Part shown: positions 51,950 through 61,640 of the stretch, piece by piece
Position numbering within the stretch: position 1 is the first letter of the stretch
Layout of the letters: the number at the start of each line of letters is the position of its first letter
Assembly (NCBI GenBank): GCA_011947345.1
Contig: JAAVTG010000452.1
Coordinates: 1 to 64,000, forward strand
DNA from: Phytophthora quininea
Lineage: Eukaryota; Oomycota; Peronosporomycetes; Peronosporales; Peronosporaceae
DNA: 64,000 bases
Direction of reading: 5' to 3'
Notes under the pieces: generated by a model
Databases searched by the model: none
What the model was told of the DNA's origin: nothing
What the model saw: only the letters and a program-made list of their open reading frames with translations
Translations under genes and position numbers: made by a program

Positions 51950-52973
51950 ATGCAGAAGGCGAGGACTCTCGTGTTATTGTTTATATTTTTCTGCTTAGAT
52001 AACGTGGTAGCCGGCTCGATCAAGGTACTGTGGCTATGTAAATGCTAGCGACGAAGTGGTGCTGAACTGTTGGTGGTTGCAATAGCAAACTTACGGCATC
52101 TACGGTGCCATTCAGTCGCTAGACGCGCCGACTAAAGCCGCAACGCTCTTGCAGCAATGCTATGGAGGATTCGCACTCAACGGCTGCAAGGATTTGAATG
52201 AAAGTGCAGGGTTCCACAAGGACTACTCGTTCGCGAGTCAATTCACGGACCCCAATCTGATGAACCACCAGTTTTGCCTGCAGTGCTGCACCAAGCCCGT
52301 TCCTCTCACAGGAGCGGATGAGACGTGGAATTTGTCATGTCCGCTGAACGACCTGCAGAGACTAAGTGTCAGTAAAGGCAGACGGACCTTTCGTTTCGCA
52401 CGACGAGATACACTTGAGGATCTAGCCATCGTAGAATGCCCCATGCCAGCGCGCAACCTGTCCATGTATTTAAGTGGCTACAGACTGGAGCTGGTTGTGG
52501 TGGAGCGGTCGTTAGATATCGGGGTCAAATACTGGCGAAGTGTGCATGAGTGCTCAGTAACGATCACTGAGAGTGAAAACCCGCCGGATGTTTTCAATGA
52601 AGTCATGCACTTGCGGTCTGTGCCAACAGCTCAAGTGCGGCTAACTACTTGGATAGCACCGACCATACTTGTGTTTGTCATGGTTGCTGTTGTAGTCGCC
52701 GTGCCTTGTTACAAAGGTTTAGTCAGAGGCCAGCGATGTGTACACTGCGGGTCGTGGTTTGTTTTCGTTAATGGGATGTGTGCTATCTGCATCTGCATCG
52801 GCTGTAGCATTCATCCGCCGCCAGCGAAGATTTACGTCACAAATGGCAAGCCTTTCTCCCACGCTGGTGGTGGGCACTTGCCAAACGAACCAGCGCCGAT
52901 GGAAAGCACAATGACACCGTGGAGAAGCTTTCTTCTTTCTGCTAAAGGGAAACTCAGCAAAGAAACCAACTAA
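51950..52973 (+). CDS. Secretory-pathway single-pass membrane protein, Cys-rich, unknown
   Basis: Exon 1 is 51950-52024 and exon 2 is 52086-52973 (intron GTACTG..TAG, phase 0), giving 320 residues. A signal peptide (MQKARTLVLLFIFFCLDNVVAG) precedes an ectodomain with spaced Cys pairs (CLQCCTKP; CPLND; VECPMP; VHECSV). One membrane span (WIAPTILVFVMVAVVVAV) then leads into a short Cys-rich tail (CVHCGSWFV; CAICICIGCS), possibly a zinc knuckle or acylation cluster, and a Lys-rich end. No family recognised. Its stop is 32 bp from the SDS22 stop on the opposite strand. Confidence 0.72.
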
Positions 52974-53005
52974 TGGCACAGAATTGTCCGTCTACCGTTG
53001 CAAAC

Positions 53006-54188
53006 TTATCTACGTCCTTGTCGCGCATTCGTGGTGGGTGTAGCGTCAATTTGGTCGAGTTCGGGTAGTAGCTCCTCCAGCTTCTTTCGGTATTCAAAGT
53101 CCTGCGAGAGTGGGTTGCGCTCGAGGTACAGCGTTCGCAGTGCAGCAAGCGGCACCAGGTTCTCCACATCAGCATAATGTGCGACCTGGTTGTCATTGAG
53201 CCACAGATCTTCCAGTTGGGAGAGCGGACTCAATCCGGTCGGAATGAAAGAGATGCGGTTGGCTGCCAAGTCGAGCGTCGTCAGGTTCGTCTGCAATACA
53301 GTAAACAAGTTAGGAGCTTAAAGTCATTCAAACAAGGCTCTTTTTGAAACGTACCAGATGCTCCACATTCTCGATCTTCTCGATGCCATTGTGACTCAGA
53401 TACAACTCTTCCAAAGCCAAGTTGTTCACGAGCCCTTCGATCTTGACGACGCGGTTGCTTTGCACACTGATGATTTTCAGTTTCGTCAGGTTTTCAAGAC
53501 CTCGAATGGCCGTGATCTTGTTCTTACCCAGCCAGAGCTGCTCGAGCTCGGTAAGTCCGTCCAGACCTTCGATCGTGCGCAGCCGGTTGGCGCCTAAATC
53601 TAATTTCTTCAGCTTTGAGAGTTTCTCAATGCCCGTAATCTTTTGAGCTTGTTGTTGGCCACATAGAGCTCCTCTAGTTTGGTCAGGTGACTCAAGTCCG
53701 GGATGACTCGGATCTCATTGAACGACAGGTCCAACACCCTTAAGTTCACCAAATTATGCACGCCTTCCAGCGCCTGGATCTGATTGTCGTACAGCTCCAA
53801 GTGCTCCAGACTCGTCAACGTTGACACATTCGCCATTGACTGCAGCAAGTTCGACCGCACGTGCAGTCGCTTGAGGTTTGGCAACTTGTCCAGTCCATCC
53901 AGGTCTGTCACTTTGACGCCGGCAGTGCCCACGTAATAAACCTCCTGCAATAAAACCCCGTCAGCATTTCCTACTGAAAATCCCAGATTTCATGACATCT
54001 CCACCAACTTCTTCGTCCGCGCCGATATCCACGCAGCTACTGAGCGTCACCACTGGTCGCTCCTCCTCCTCCTCCTCCTCCTCATCCTCCTCCTTGTCCT
54101 CTCTCTGCTGTTCACGCGCATCCATGGCCGCCTGCAGCGCGTCCGTGTTCACGCGCTTGAGCTCCTCGTCGTCATGCTTTTGCTCCAT
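53006..54188 (-). CDS. PPP1R7: Protein phosphatase 1 regulatory subunit SDS22
   Basis: SDS22 is a leucine-rich-repeat protein that binds PP1 in the nucleus and at mitosis. The start is ATG 54188 (MEQKHDDEELKRVNTDALQ) with a Glu-rich acidic stretch; exon 1 ends near 53990 (donor uncertain). Exon 2 is 53944-53355, and exon 3 is 53290-53006. About eleven SDS22-class LRRs are visible, for example LEHLELYDNQIQALEGV, LRVLDLSFNEIRVIPDL and LEDLWLNDNQV, followed by the cap LYLERNPLSQDFEYRKKLEELLPEL (LRRcap). The frame slips at TTTT 53641-53644; one extra base makes exon 2 a whole number of codons (591 nt). Confidence 0.94.
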
Positions 54189-54224
54189 CTTTGCCAATCC
54201 AAAAATCGAACTCGACTGAAAAAA

Positions 54225-54597
54225 CTAAACTGCAAAAACGGAATTTTGCTGACAAAATAACATTTTTATGTGTTGCATCGGAAAAGTCTGGCCGCAGTCT
54301 CCGCTGTCGATCCTGGCCAGGAAAGTCTTTGTGATCTCTTGGAGTCTTGTCGCTCGATTTGGCGTCAACGGCGACGACTCCAACGCTCTTTTTCCTCGTC
54401 CTCGTCGCCTTTGATGTCGGCAATACCGGAAATTTGAACGAGAACGCGACGGAGACCGAGAACGAGACCAGGAATGAGAACAGGAACGCGACCTGGACGT
54501 ATAGGTTTTCATGGAGTTGCTGTGATCCATCTGGCAGCACTTTTTGGACGTCCGATTCCATATATTCGAGAAATTCATCAACGTCATCCTAATGATC
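54225..54597 (-). repeat. Diverged copy of a repeated coding fragment
   Basis: The frame begins near 54597 and contains YMESDVQKVLPDGSQQL. A related segment (YMALDVQEVLPDGLSQL) lies at 56680-56734 on the same strand. The two DNAs align over about 60 bp around a 'ccatctgg-agcac' block. They are probably remnants of one repeated gene or element flanking 54.6-56.4 kb. Function unknown. Confidence 0.45.
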
Positions 54598-55288
54598 TGC
54601 AGTGACTGGGAGAATTATCACCATTAATCGCTGCAGCTGGATCAGAAGTTGGAGCTGGACCATATGGAGCTGGAGCAGGAACAGGAGCTACAGCAAGAAC
54701 CTCTTGAATCCAAGTATCGTCTCTCAGCAATGATAGCAGTTCAGCGAACATTGGATAATCTTCATCAATGAAATCACCTCTGTATATACCTGTTATGGGC
54801 CCGAAATTTTCATCAAAAGAAACTCCACCATCGTCTCCACTGTTAACAGCACCACCGAATCCACCACCATCGTAACCAACTTCACCAATTACGGCAGCTC
54901 CATGACGAGCATCGCCAGCACCACGGCCATCTCCACGTCCAGGAACCTCATCACTAGCACCTCCTCCGCCAACAATGTGGCAAGAAACTGGTCCATCTAT
55001 CCCAAGGCAAAGTGCTCTCAGCTCCCTCTTCTTGTCGCGGTTGCGCTTGTAGTGGTGGTCCTGGTGGAACGGTGGTGTAGCGGGATTTATCAAAATCGGC
55101 TTCCACTGCGCCCAGACACCGACTAGCGGAGGGTACTCCGATATCCGTGGGGATGCTGAAGTGTGCTCACCTTGTGTACCCGTCGGCGGGCTGGATCCGC
55201 TCTTCGGGTGCTTCGAGGATGCTTGATTTATGAAGATCGAACGTCTTGGCGGGGCGTGGGAGGTCAGGAGCAGCGCGGGAATCTTCAC
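54584..55288 (-). CDS. Hypothetical protein, low confidence
   Basis: A 234-codon open frame with an Ala/Pro/Gly-rich middle and end (EVLAVAPVPAPAPYGPAP). It has no signal peptide and no family match. It overlaps the repeated fragment at its 3' end and begins beside GATC-rich repeats, so it may belong to a transposon. Confidence 0.3.
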   Translation of the reverse strand: MKIPALLLTSHAPPRRSIFINQASSKHPKSGSSPPTGTQGEHTSASPRISEYPPLVGVWAQWKPILINPATPPFHQDHHYKRNRDKKRELRALCLGIDGPVSCHIVGGGGASDEVPGRGDGRGAGDARHGAAVIGEVGYDGGGFGGAVNSGDDGGVSFDENFGPITGIYRGDFIDEDYPMFAELLSLLRDDTWIQEVLAVAPVPAPAPYGPAPTSDPAAAINGDNSPSHCRSLG

Positions 55289-55289
55289 T

Positions 55290-56010
55290 CTGCGTCCTTG
55301 AATATTTACCAGACCAGTAATCGCTTGGATCTGCTTGGACCTGGAGTCTGGATCTTAGATCCAGGTGTGTGTGTGTGTGGGGGGGCGCTTTCAGGGGTGT
55401 TTTCTTCCTTATCCTTACTTGGCGCTTCCAATAGCGTGATCCTGGGGTTTTGAGGGTCGATCAGTCGTCCTGGCCAAGTAGTAACTCCAGTAGACTTCGG
55501 ATCCGCACTTGGTACTAGTGGATCCAGACTGCGAGTGGATCTGGCCAATATACTAACCAGATCACCCGAGCACTGCTTGATCCGCGGTGATCCCGACGTA
55601 GCTTGACTGGGCCAATGTAGATCCCGTGGTTTTTAGCGCTAGGAAGGGCACTTGTGGTGTACAAGGCAAATTCGACTCTGTACTAAGCGGATCCATGGAG
55701 ATCCCATCCCAAAACCTATCATCTGCACCATTTCTATGCCTGCCGCTGGATGTTGTCGCTTGATCAGTCCTCTGGTGTACCAGATCCACGCCTGGAACGG
55801 CCTTGGTTGCAGATCTGGGTTGCCCACGTCTGGATCCAGTGTTTCCGCGATGTATCCATATCTGATCCGGGGATCTGAGTCTGGATCCACCATACTGCGC
55901 TGGAGATCCGGATCTTTTACGCTTTGGATTCACTGCTCCCGCGATGTACCCATGTCTGATCCGGGGATCTGAGTCCGGATCCGGCATGCTGGGCTCCCAT
56001 ATCGCCCGAT
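55290..56010. repeat. GATC/GGATCC-rich imperfect direct repeats
   Basis: Many GATCC and GGATC words occur across the stretch. A clear unit of about 90 bp is repeated at about 55845-55900 and 55935-55990 (both 'cgatgta-ccat-tctgatccggggatctgagtc-ggatcc'). A TG run followed by a G7 run lies at about 55365-55388. No gene is supported. Confidence 0.55.
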
Positions 56011-56455
56011 TTCCGGGAAAGCGCTTCACCACAGAACTGGCAGTACACCAGTATTCTATCCTTCGCGACGACGCGCGAGCACTTGCAGATTGATGTCCAT
56101 TTGCATTGATGTGACCCCATCGGCGCCAGTTCGAATATGGCGGACTTAACTCAGTAGCTATATTCAAAGGAATGGTATCCGCTACTGCTCTAAATACTTG
56201 GACGAAGATATATGTTTTGTTTACGCGTTATCTTCCAATTCCATATGTAAGCAACAACCATGACGCACCAAAGACACGCATGATCTGCTCCATGCTGCTG
56301 TCCTGCTCTCTTTCTCGCGCAAACAACCAACAAGATCCTTCCCAGCCACTATCATGAACCTGGGGTGCTGGTTGTCGGCCTGCGTGAACGGACCGCATAC
56401 TAGGCAGCGGTAGCCACAGACAGCCACATTTCGCCGTCAGCTTCGGACGGGGGCT

Positions 56456-56734
56456 CTAGCGGAGGCTCCAGCTTATCTCTTCCACACTAGGCACTTCGCT
56501 CCATTCTCGTCTTTCCAAACACCAACAATCAATAATCGATTTGTAGTTGACAAGGAAGAACTGTCCGAGAGTTCCGTGATAGCTAACAACCTCTTTGTAT
56601 TTCTGGTACAAGTAGCTGAGTCGGACATATGGCGTGCCGTCCTGGATGTGTTGGTCTTGGCGTAGTTGCGATAGTCCATCTGGTAGCACTTCTTGAACGT
56701 CTAACGCCATATATTCGCGGATTAGCGGCTCCAT
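56456..56734 (-). CDS. Hypothetical fragment related to 54225-54597
   Basis: A 92-codon frame from ATG 56734: MEPLIREYMALDVQEVLPDG, then an aromatic-rich part (VRLSYLYQKYKEVVSY). Its N-terminal third resembles the fragment at 54.6 kb. No family recognised; probably repeat-derived. Confidence 0.38.
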   Translation of the reverse strand: MEPLIREYMALDVQEVLPDGLSQLRQDQHIQDGTPYVRLSYLYQKYKEVVSYHGTLGQFFLVNYKSIIDCWCLERREWSEVPSVEEISWSLR

Positions 56735-56859
56735 CGTGCAGGTTCACAAAAATCAGATTTTTGAAAAAATGAAATGAAATTCATAAAAGAACAAATCCTT
56801 TTCTTTTAAGGAAGTAAACTAAAAGCATTGGAGATTTTTGTAACAGGTCGCTTTGGACG

Positions 56860-58016
56860 ATGGAGGGGATGCTCAACTACTTCGTGCCGGAGGACGGCGA
56901 CACGTCCGACCATCTGAACGTGGTGCCGCTGCCTCGCGTGGAGCAGCTGAGGCTGCAGCACGTCAAGAAGGTGCGTCCAACACATGGCAGCTTCCGATGC
57001 ATTGTCTAATGAAACTTATTGTAAATGTTTTCAGTGTTTTCCGCTGCCTGGCGACTTCCACTTCCGCTTCAAAACCGCATTCGAAGGGACTTATGGTAAA
57101 TAAATGATTTAAACATATTTAAAGACCAGGTGCTGACATGATCCAAACCAGTGTGGCTCGACGTGGTAAACGAAGCCGACCCCGTGCCAGACTTTAATGG
57201 GTTTGTGATCGCCAAGATCTCCAGAGTACAGCGGGAGAGTAACACGAGACCCCCAGAGCGTACCGAGATCCCCAAGCCGCCAGTGGAAGCCCCAGACCTC
57301 ATGGAGACCGCAGAGCCGCCTCCATCACCAAGTACGAAAAGATTTTCGATTAGGGAAAATAATTTTAGTGTACTAATGAAGATGTTGTGCCAATTTACAG
57401 CTAAAAGGAGGAGCCACAGGCCCAGAAGACATTCAACGACGATCTGGTCGGACTGGTAAGTACAAGAAAGTATTGTATGATGAGATACATGCAGTGTGCT
57501 GATGACGGTGCTGTTGGTGTTGAAGCAGCTCGCGGATCCGGTGCCTTCTACGTCTCCAAAAGCCCCTCAGGCTCCATCCTCAGCCCCTCCGGTACTTAAA
57601 ATGATTGACTTCAGTAGTTGTTGCTTCTGGACACTAATAATTTAATGTTTTCGATTCTCAAGGCCAACCCTCCTGCAGCTCGGGACCCGTTCGACGTCTT
57701 CGCCGGCAACAACACGGCTCCGATGCGGCCAACTCCGATCGCAGCAAATATGGGCGGCAGCAACGGCCCACGCGGTCTGTCGCCTACTACGAATAACCAC
57801 GGCGGCGCGTACGGCGCTCAAGCAGGCTTCAACCCCATGGGCTCAGGAGGTCCATCGCCGATGGCTCCTCGCGGTCCAAGCGGCATGAACATCAGTCAGA
57901 TGCACATGGGCATGGGCCAGCCGCAGCAACAGCAGCAGAATAGCTTTCAAGGTCTGCAATGGCAGGGCATGGGACAGCCTCAGCAACAACGCAACCCGAA
58001 CACGAGGCAATGGTAG
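56860..58016 (+). CDS. DIX-domain-like protein with DPF-containing Gln/Gly/Met-rich tail
   Basis: Exons: 56860-56970, 57035-57095, 57152-57331, 57401-57455, 57529-57591, 57663-58016, which sum to 275 codons after one missing A in A4 57403-57406. The N-terminal 90 residues follow the DIX pattern: MLNYFVPEDGD, VPLPRVEQLRLQHVKK, FPLPGDFHFRFK, YVWLDV and PVPDFNGFVIAKISRV. DIX domains polymerise head-to-tail (Dishevelled, Axin). The tail has an NDDLVGL clathrin-box-like motif and DPFDVFAGNN, typical of endocytic adaptors, then a Gly/Pro/Gln-rich end. The DIX call is from pattern only. A role linking polymerising scaffolds to coats is inference. Confidence 0.66.
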
Positions 58017-58316
58017 CCAACATGTGCCACTGGAGCAGCCAAAAGGTAACAGCACGGGGTCCTGCCCAGAGCTTCGACGCGGCAAATATATTGAGAACTC
58101 TTTGCACGGTGGACTGCTTGATCATGGCGCAGCGTGTTTCGTGATCAACAGGAATGGGGCGAGTTGGTGCTGCGTCCGTCAAGTGACCCGTTATCGTAGA
58201 CGGAGATCCGTGGAAGGCGAGCCAACATGCAGACTGTTCCGGGGGACGCAACCGCAGTATCTTTGTGGGTTTCTCAAGAGTCTCCGCGGCAGCGCACCAG
58301 ACAGCTTCCAGTCGCC

Positions 58317-59746
58317 ATGTCGGTCGAGCCATCACGCTACGGGCCGGACTTCCACTGCGTCACCATCTCGCGAGACGTGTTCGAGGTCCGCTCGCACTAC
58401 GTGAACCTGCGTCCCGTGGGCGGGGGCTCGTACGGGATCGTGTGCTCGGCGGAGGACACGGTACAGTAAAAACAATTCCTACATGGGCCGTCGAACACTG
58501 AAAGTAATTGAAAAGGTGTATATGCGGGACAGCTCCGAGGACGTAAGGTGGCTATTAAGAAGATCACCGACGTGTTCGACGACCTGACAGATGCCAAGCG
58601 CATTCTTCGAGAGATGAAGCTGCTGCGCCACCTCGGTGTGCACGAAAACGTCATCAATGTAGGCAAGTTTCCTTTCGTTTGTAATTCCTGGTGCTTATTT
58701 GATGGTGTCATGTGTGAGCAGATTCTGGACGTGATTCTCATCCCGCCCAATGTCATCGACTTCCAAGACATCTACATTGTCACGGACCTCATGGAGAGCG
58801 ACCTGGAGAGGATCATCAGCTCGTCGCAGCCGCTCTCGGACGCCCATTTCCAATACTTTTGTACCAGATTCTCCGCGGCATGAAGTTTGTGCACTCGGGG
58901 AACGTGCTGCACCGCGACCTCAAGCCGTCCAACCTGCTCGTCAACTCAAACTGCGACCTGTCCATCTGCGACTTTGGCCTGGCTCGAGGTGTCGAGACGG
59001 CTCACAACGAAGACTTGACCGAGTACGTCGTCACACGCTGGTACCGCGCGCCCGAGCTGTTGACGGACTGTCAGAACTACAACGACGCGGTGGACGTGTG
59101 GGCCATCGGCTGCATCTTTGCCGAAATGCTGCGTCGTCGACCATTTTTCACGGGCCGCGACCCGTCCGACCAGCTCCACATGATCATTCGGGTCTTAGGC
59201 TCGCCCACGGAGGCCGAGATGAGCTTCGTGCCCCATGAAGCGGCCAAGCGAGCCATTTTGCAGCACGGCTTCTACCCAAAGGTGTGTTAACCGCTACTTG
59301 ACGGATTCTTATCTCAGAGAGCCGCTAACCATCGACTCCCGCCGGGTGTCAGCGTCCGCTGATGGAGTTCTTCCCGGACGCGAACCCGCTCGCCGTGGAC
59401 CTGCTCTCGCAGATGCTAAAGTTCAATCCGGCCGAGCGAATCTCCGTCATGCAAGCGCTGGCACATCCGTACTTGGCGCAGCTTCAGAATCCGGTGAGGA
59501 CGTTGCCACGTTGCACGTGCTTTTTGACATGGCTACTGTCGTATGATGATTCTTACGGCCCGCGTATGTGTTCGTTGACGTCTGCACCTCCAGGCGGACG
59601 AACCGGTGTGCGCAGAGCCGTTCAACTTTGACTTTGAACGCGAGTCGCTGGATCTAGGCGTGGAAATGCCTAAGGACGAGCTGCAGCGCCTGGTCTTCCA
59701 AGAGTGCATGTCCATCCACCAGTTAGAGGCGAGCCGCATGCAGTAA
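58317..59746 (+). CDS. Mitogen-activated protein kinase with TEY activation loop
   Basis: Exons: 58317-58460, 58533-58658, 58722-59281, 59353-59493, 59594-59746; with one missing T in T4 58857-58860 they give 375 codons (374 residues, normal for ERK-type kinases). Motifs: [46 protein letters not shown], the activation loop [14 protein letters not shown], and the MAPK insert. The common-docking region near the end contains [11 protein letters not shown]. Intron 2 (58659-58721) is 63 nt without an in-frame stop. Frames upstream of 58317 in the same phase exist, but they lack conservation, so this Met is preferred. Confidence 0.94.
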
Positions 59747-60221
59747 ACCGCCTGCCTTCAAGATGAATGAAGAAGCACAGACCGAGGGCCACCGAAATGA
59801 GCTGTAGTGTCCACCCCCATGCCATGTATTTTGCTCTAACAATCCTTTTCATCTCTGCCAAGAGACTTGTGGACGAACAAATCGTCAAGCTTTCCGTTGC
59901 ATGCGCGTGGAAGATGTTGGCCCTCCGAGACCAGAATCTACGATCTTCACCGTCGATATCTCGCTCGAAAATGGATAGATTGCACGGTCACCAACTTGAT
60001 GTGTTGCCTGGCCAGCTGCAGTGCCCTCTTGTGGCGCTTTTCCCACGAACCAGCACACCCCAATGGTTGCAGGATGAACACTTTTGGTATGCTTCCTATT
60101 CAATATGTACACTTGCTTAATGTCGACAGGAAACCGGGCTCAGACGCGTGGTTAGTGCAATGCCCAATTCGTTGCCGTGTTCTCGTGCATGGCAACTCAT
60201 TTTGTCCCCTCCCCTCAAGGT
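59747..60221. other. Intergenic, no gene seen
   Basis: Spacer between the MAPK stop and the stop of the zinc-knuckle gene on the other strand (convergent). Only motif-free short frames. Confidence 0.5.
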
Positions 60222-61640
60222 TTAGCTCGAGCCCGCAGCGTACATGGAGTTTGCGTGCGACCGGCATAGTCCTTTCTTCTTGACGTGCTTGGTGCAATCG
60301 GGCACGCGGCACTTGCGCTTCCCGCCGTGGGCGGTGCACAAATCCTGCCGGACGACGCCCTTCTGGCAGCCCTTGATCCGGCAGCGTCTACCGCCACCGT
60401 GGCGGATGCAGAGCCCCATGCTGCGCTGGATGTTGGAGCACCCGGCGGCGCGGCAAATGCGGCCGCCGCCGTGCGCGACGCAGAGCCCTTGCTTTGAGCC
60501 CCGCGGGTGCAGCCCTTGCGCTGGCATCGCCGTCCGCCGCCGTGGCTAATGCACAGGCCGCGGGTCACGGCGTTGCTCGTGCACTGCGGAAATGCGCAGA
60601 GCTTCTTCTCGCGCTTGGCCTCGCTGGGGGTCACGGGGGTATCCGAAATGTGCATGGAGCGACCGGCCTGCTCCAGTTGGTGCATCGAGTCGGCCGAGTC
60701 CGCCAGCGAGCTCAGCGAGCTGCGGTTCGGCCGGTCGAGCCACTGCGTGAGATCGATGGTCTCTGCAATGGGCCGCTTGTGGTTGAGCATGGTCAACGCC
60801 GCGGCCGACACGTCCATGGAGCTGCTGCGGTTGCGCTGCACCTCGTCGTTGAATGGGGACGGGGTGACCGGCGGTCGCGCGTGCTCGCTCTGGCACGACT
60901 GCGTGCGAATGTAGGTCTGCGGCTCGAGCGCGGGTCTCCAGGTCGGCTCGGGGCCCGTCGCCGGTTCTTGCTTGGCGGCTGGATCGGCGTTGGGCATGGT
61001 GTCGGACGGACAGGACTGGGATCGCATGTAGCGTAGTGGTTGGCACAGGTCCGCGATGGACATGTTGTGGTGCGTGGGGTGTCCTTCGCCCGCTTGAGCG
61101 GCGGGATGGGCGACGAGCAGCTCTCGGTGAAGCTGCCGGTGCGCTGCAGGAAGCCGCCAGTCGGTCCGAAGACCGGCAGGCTCGGGCGCTTGTCGCCCTC
61201 ATCCTGGCTAAAGGACGACGACGGCCACTTTTGCGGCGACAGCGGCGGCGTGCCGGTGAGCGACGGCAGCCGGAAGGACGGCGAGACCGCGCGCGGACTG
61301 TCGAAGGTGAAGGCCGCGGCCCCGTAGACGCCGGAGGGCGAGGTGGTGCGCTCCGGACTGCGCACACTGAGCTTGGGGATGTAGCCCAGCGCCTGCTTGG
61401 ACAGGAACCGCGTGAGCTGGTTGTGGTGGTTGAGCGGCGTGAGCGAGCTGGGCGGCGAGCGCAGGTCGTCGGGCGGCGGCAGGTGCGCGCCGGCCGAGAT
61501 GTCCATGGGCTCGGGCTTGGCGAACATGCCGCTGTCAAGCGCCGGGTCCGGCTCCCACTGGCCTGCGGGCGGAGATCGCGCCCCCACGAGGACTGCTGGC
61601 CGTTGTTGCTGACGTTCTCGCTCATGTCGGATAGTCCCAT
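60222..61640 (-). CDS. Zinc-knuckle repeat protein (WRKY19-like finger array)
   Basis: The start is ATG 61640 (MGLSDMSENVSNNGQQ). A long Ser/Pro-rich, disordered N-terminal half with ERTTSPSGV and FDSPRAVSPSF phospho-like sites leads to five tandem Cys/His units in the last 120 residues: CAFPQCTSNAVTRGLCISH, GGGRRCQRKGC, GLCVAHGGGRICRAAGC, GLCIRHGGGRRCRIKGC, and DLCTAHGGKRKC with a final GLCRSHA. This C-x(4)-C..GLC-x2-HGGG pattern is the WRKY19-like zinc finger seen in many oomycete proteins; nucleic-acid binding is likely. Frame slips at C5 61581-61585, G4 61076-61079 and C4 60499-60502 each need one base; the corrected length is 474 codons. Confidence 0.78.
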
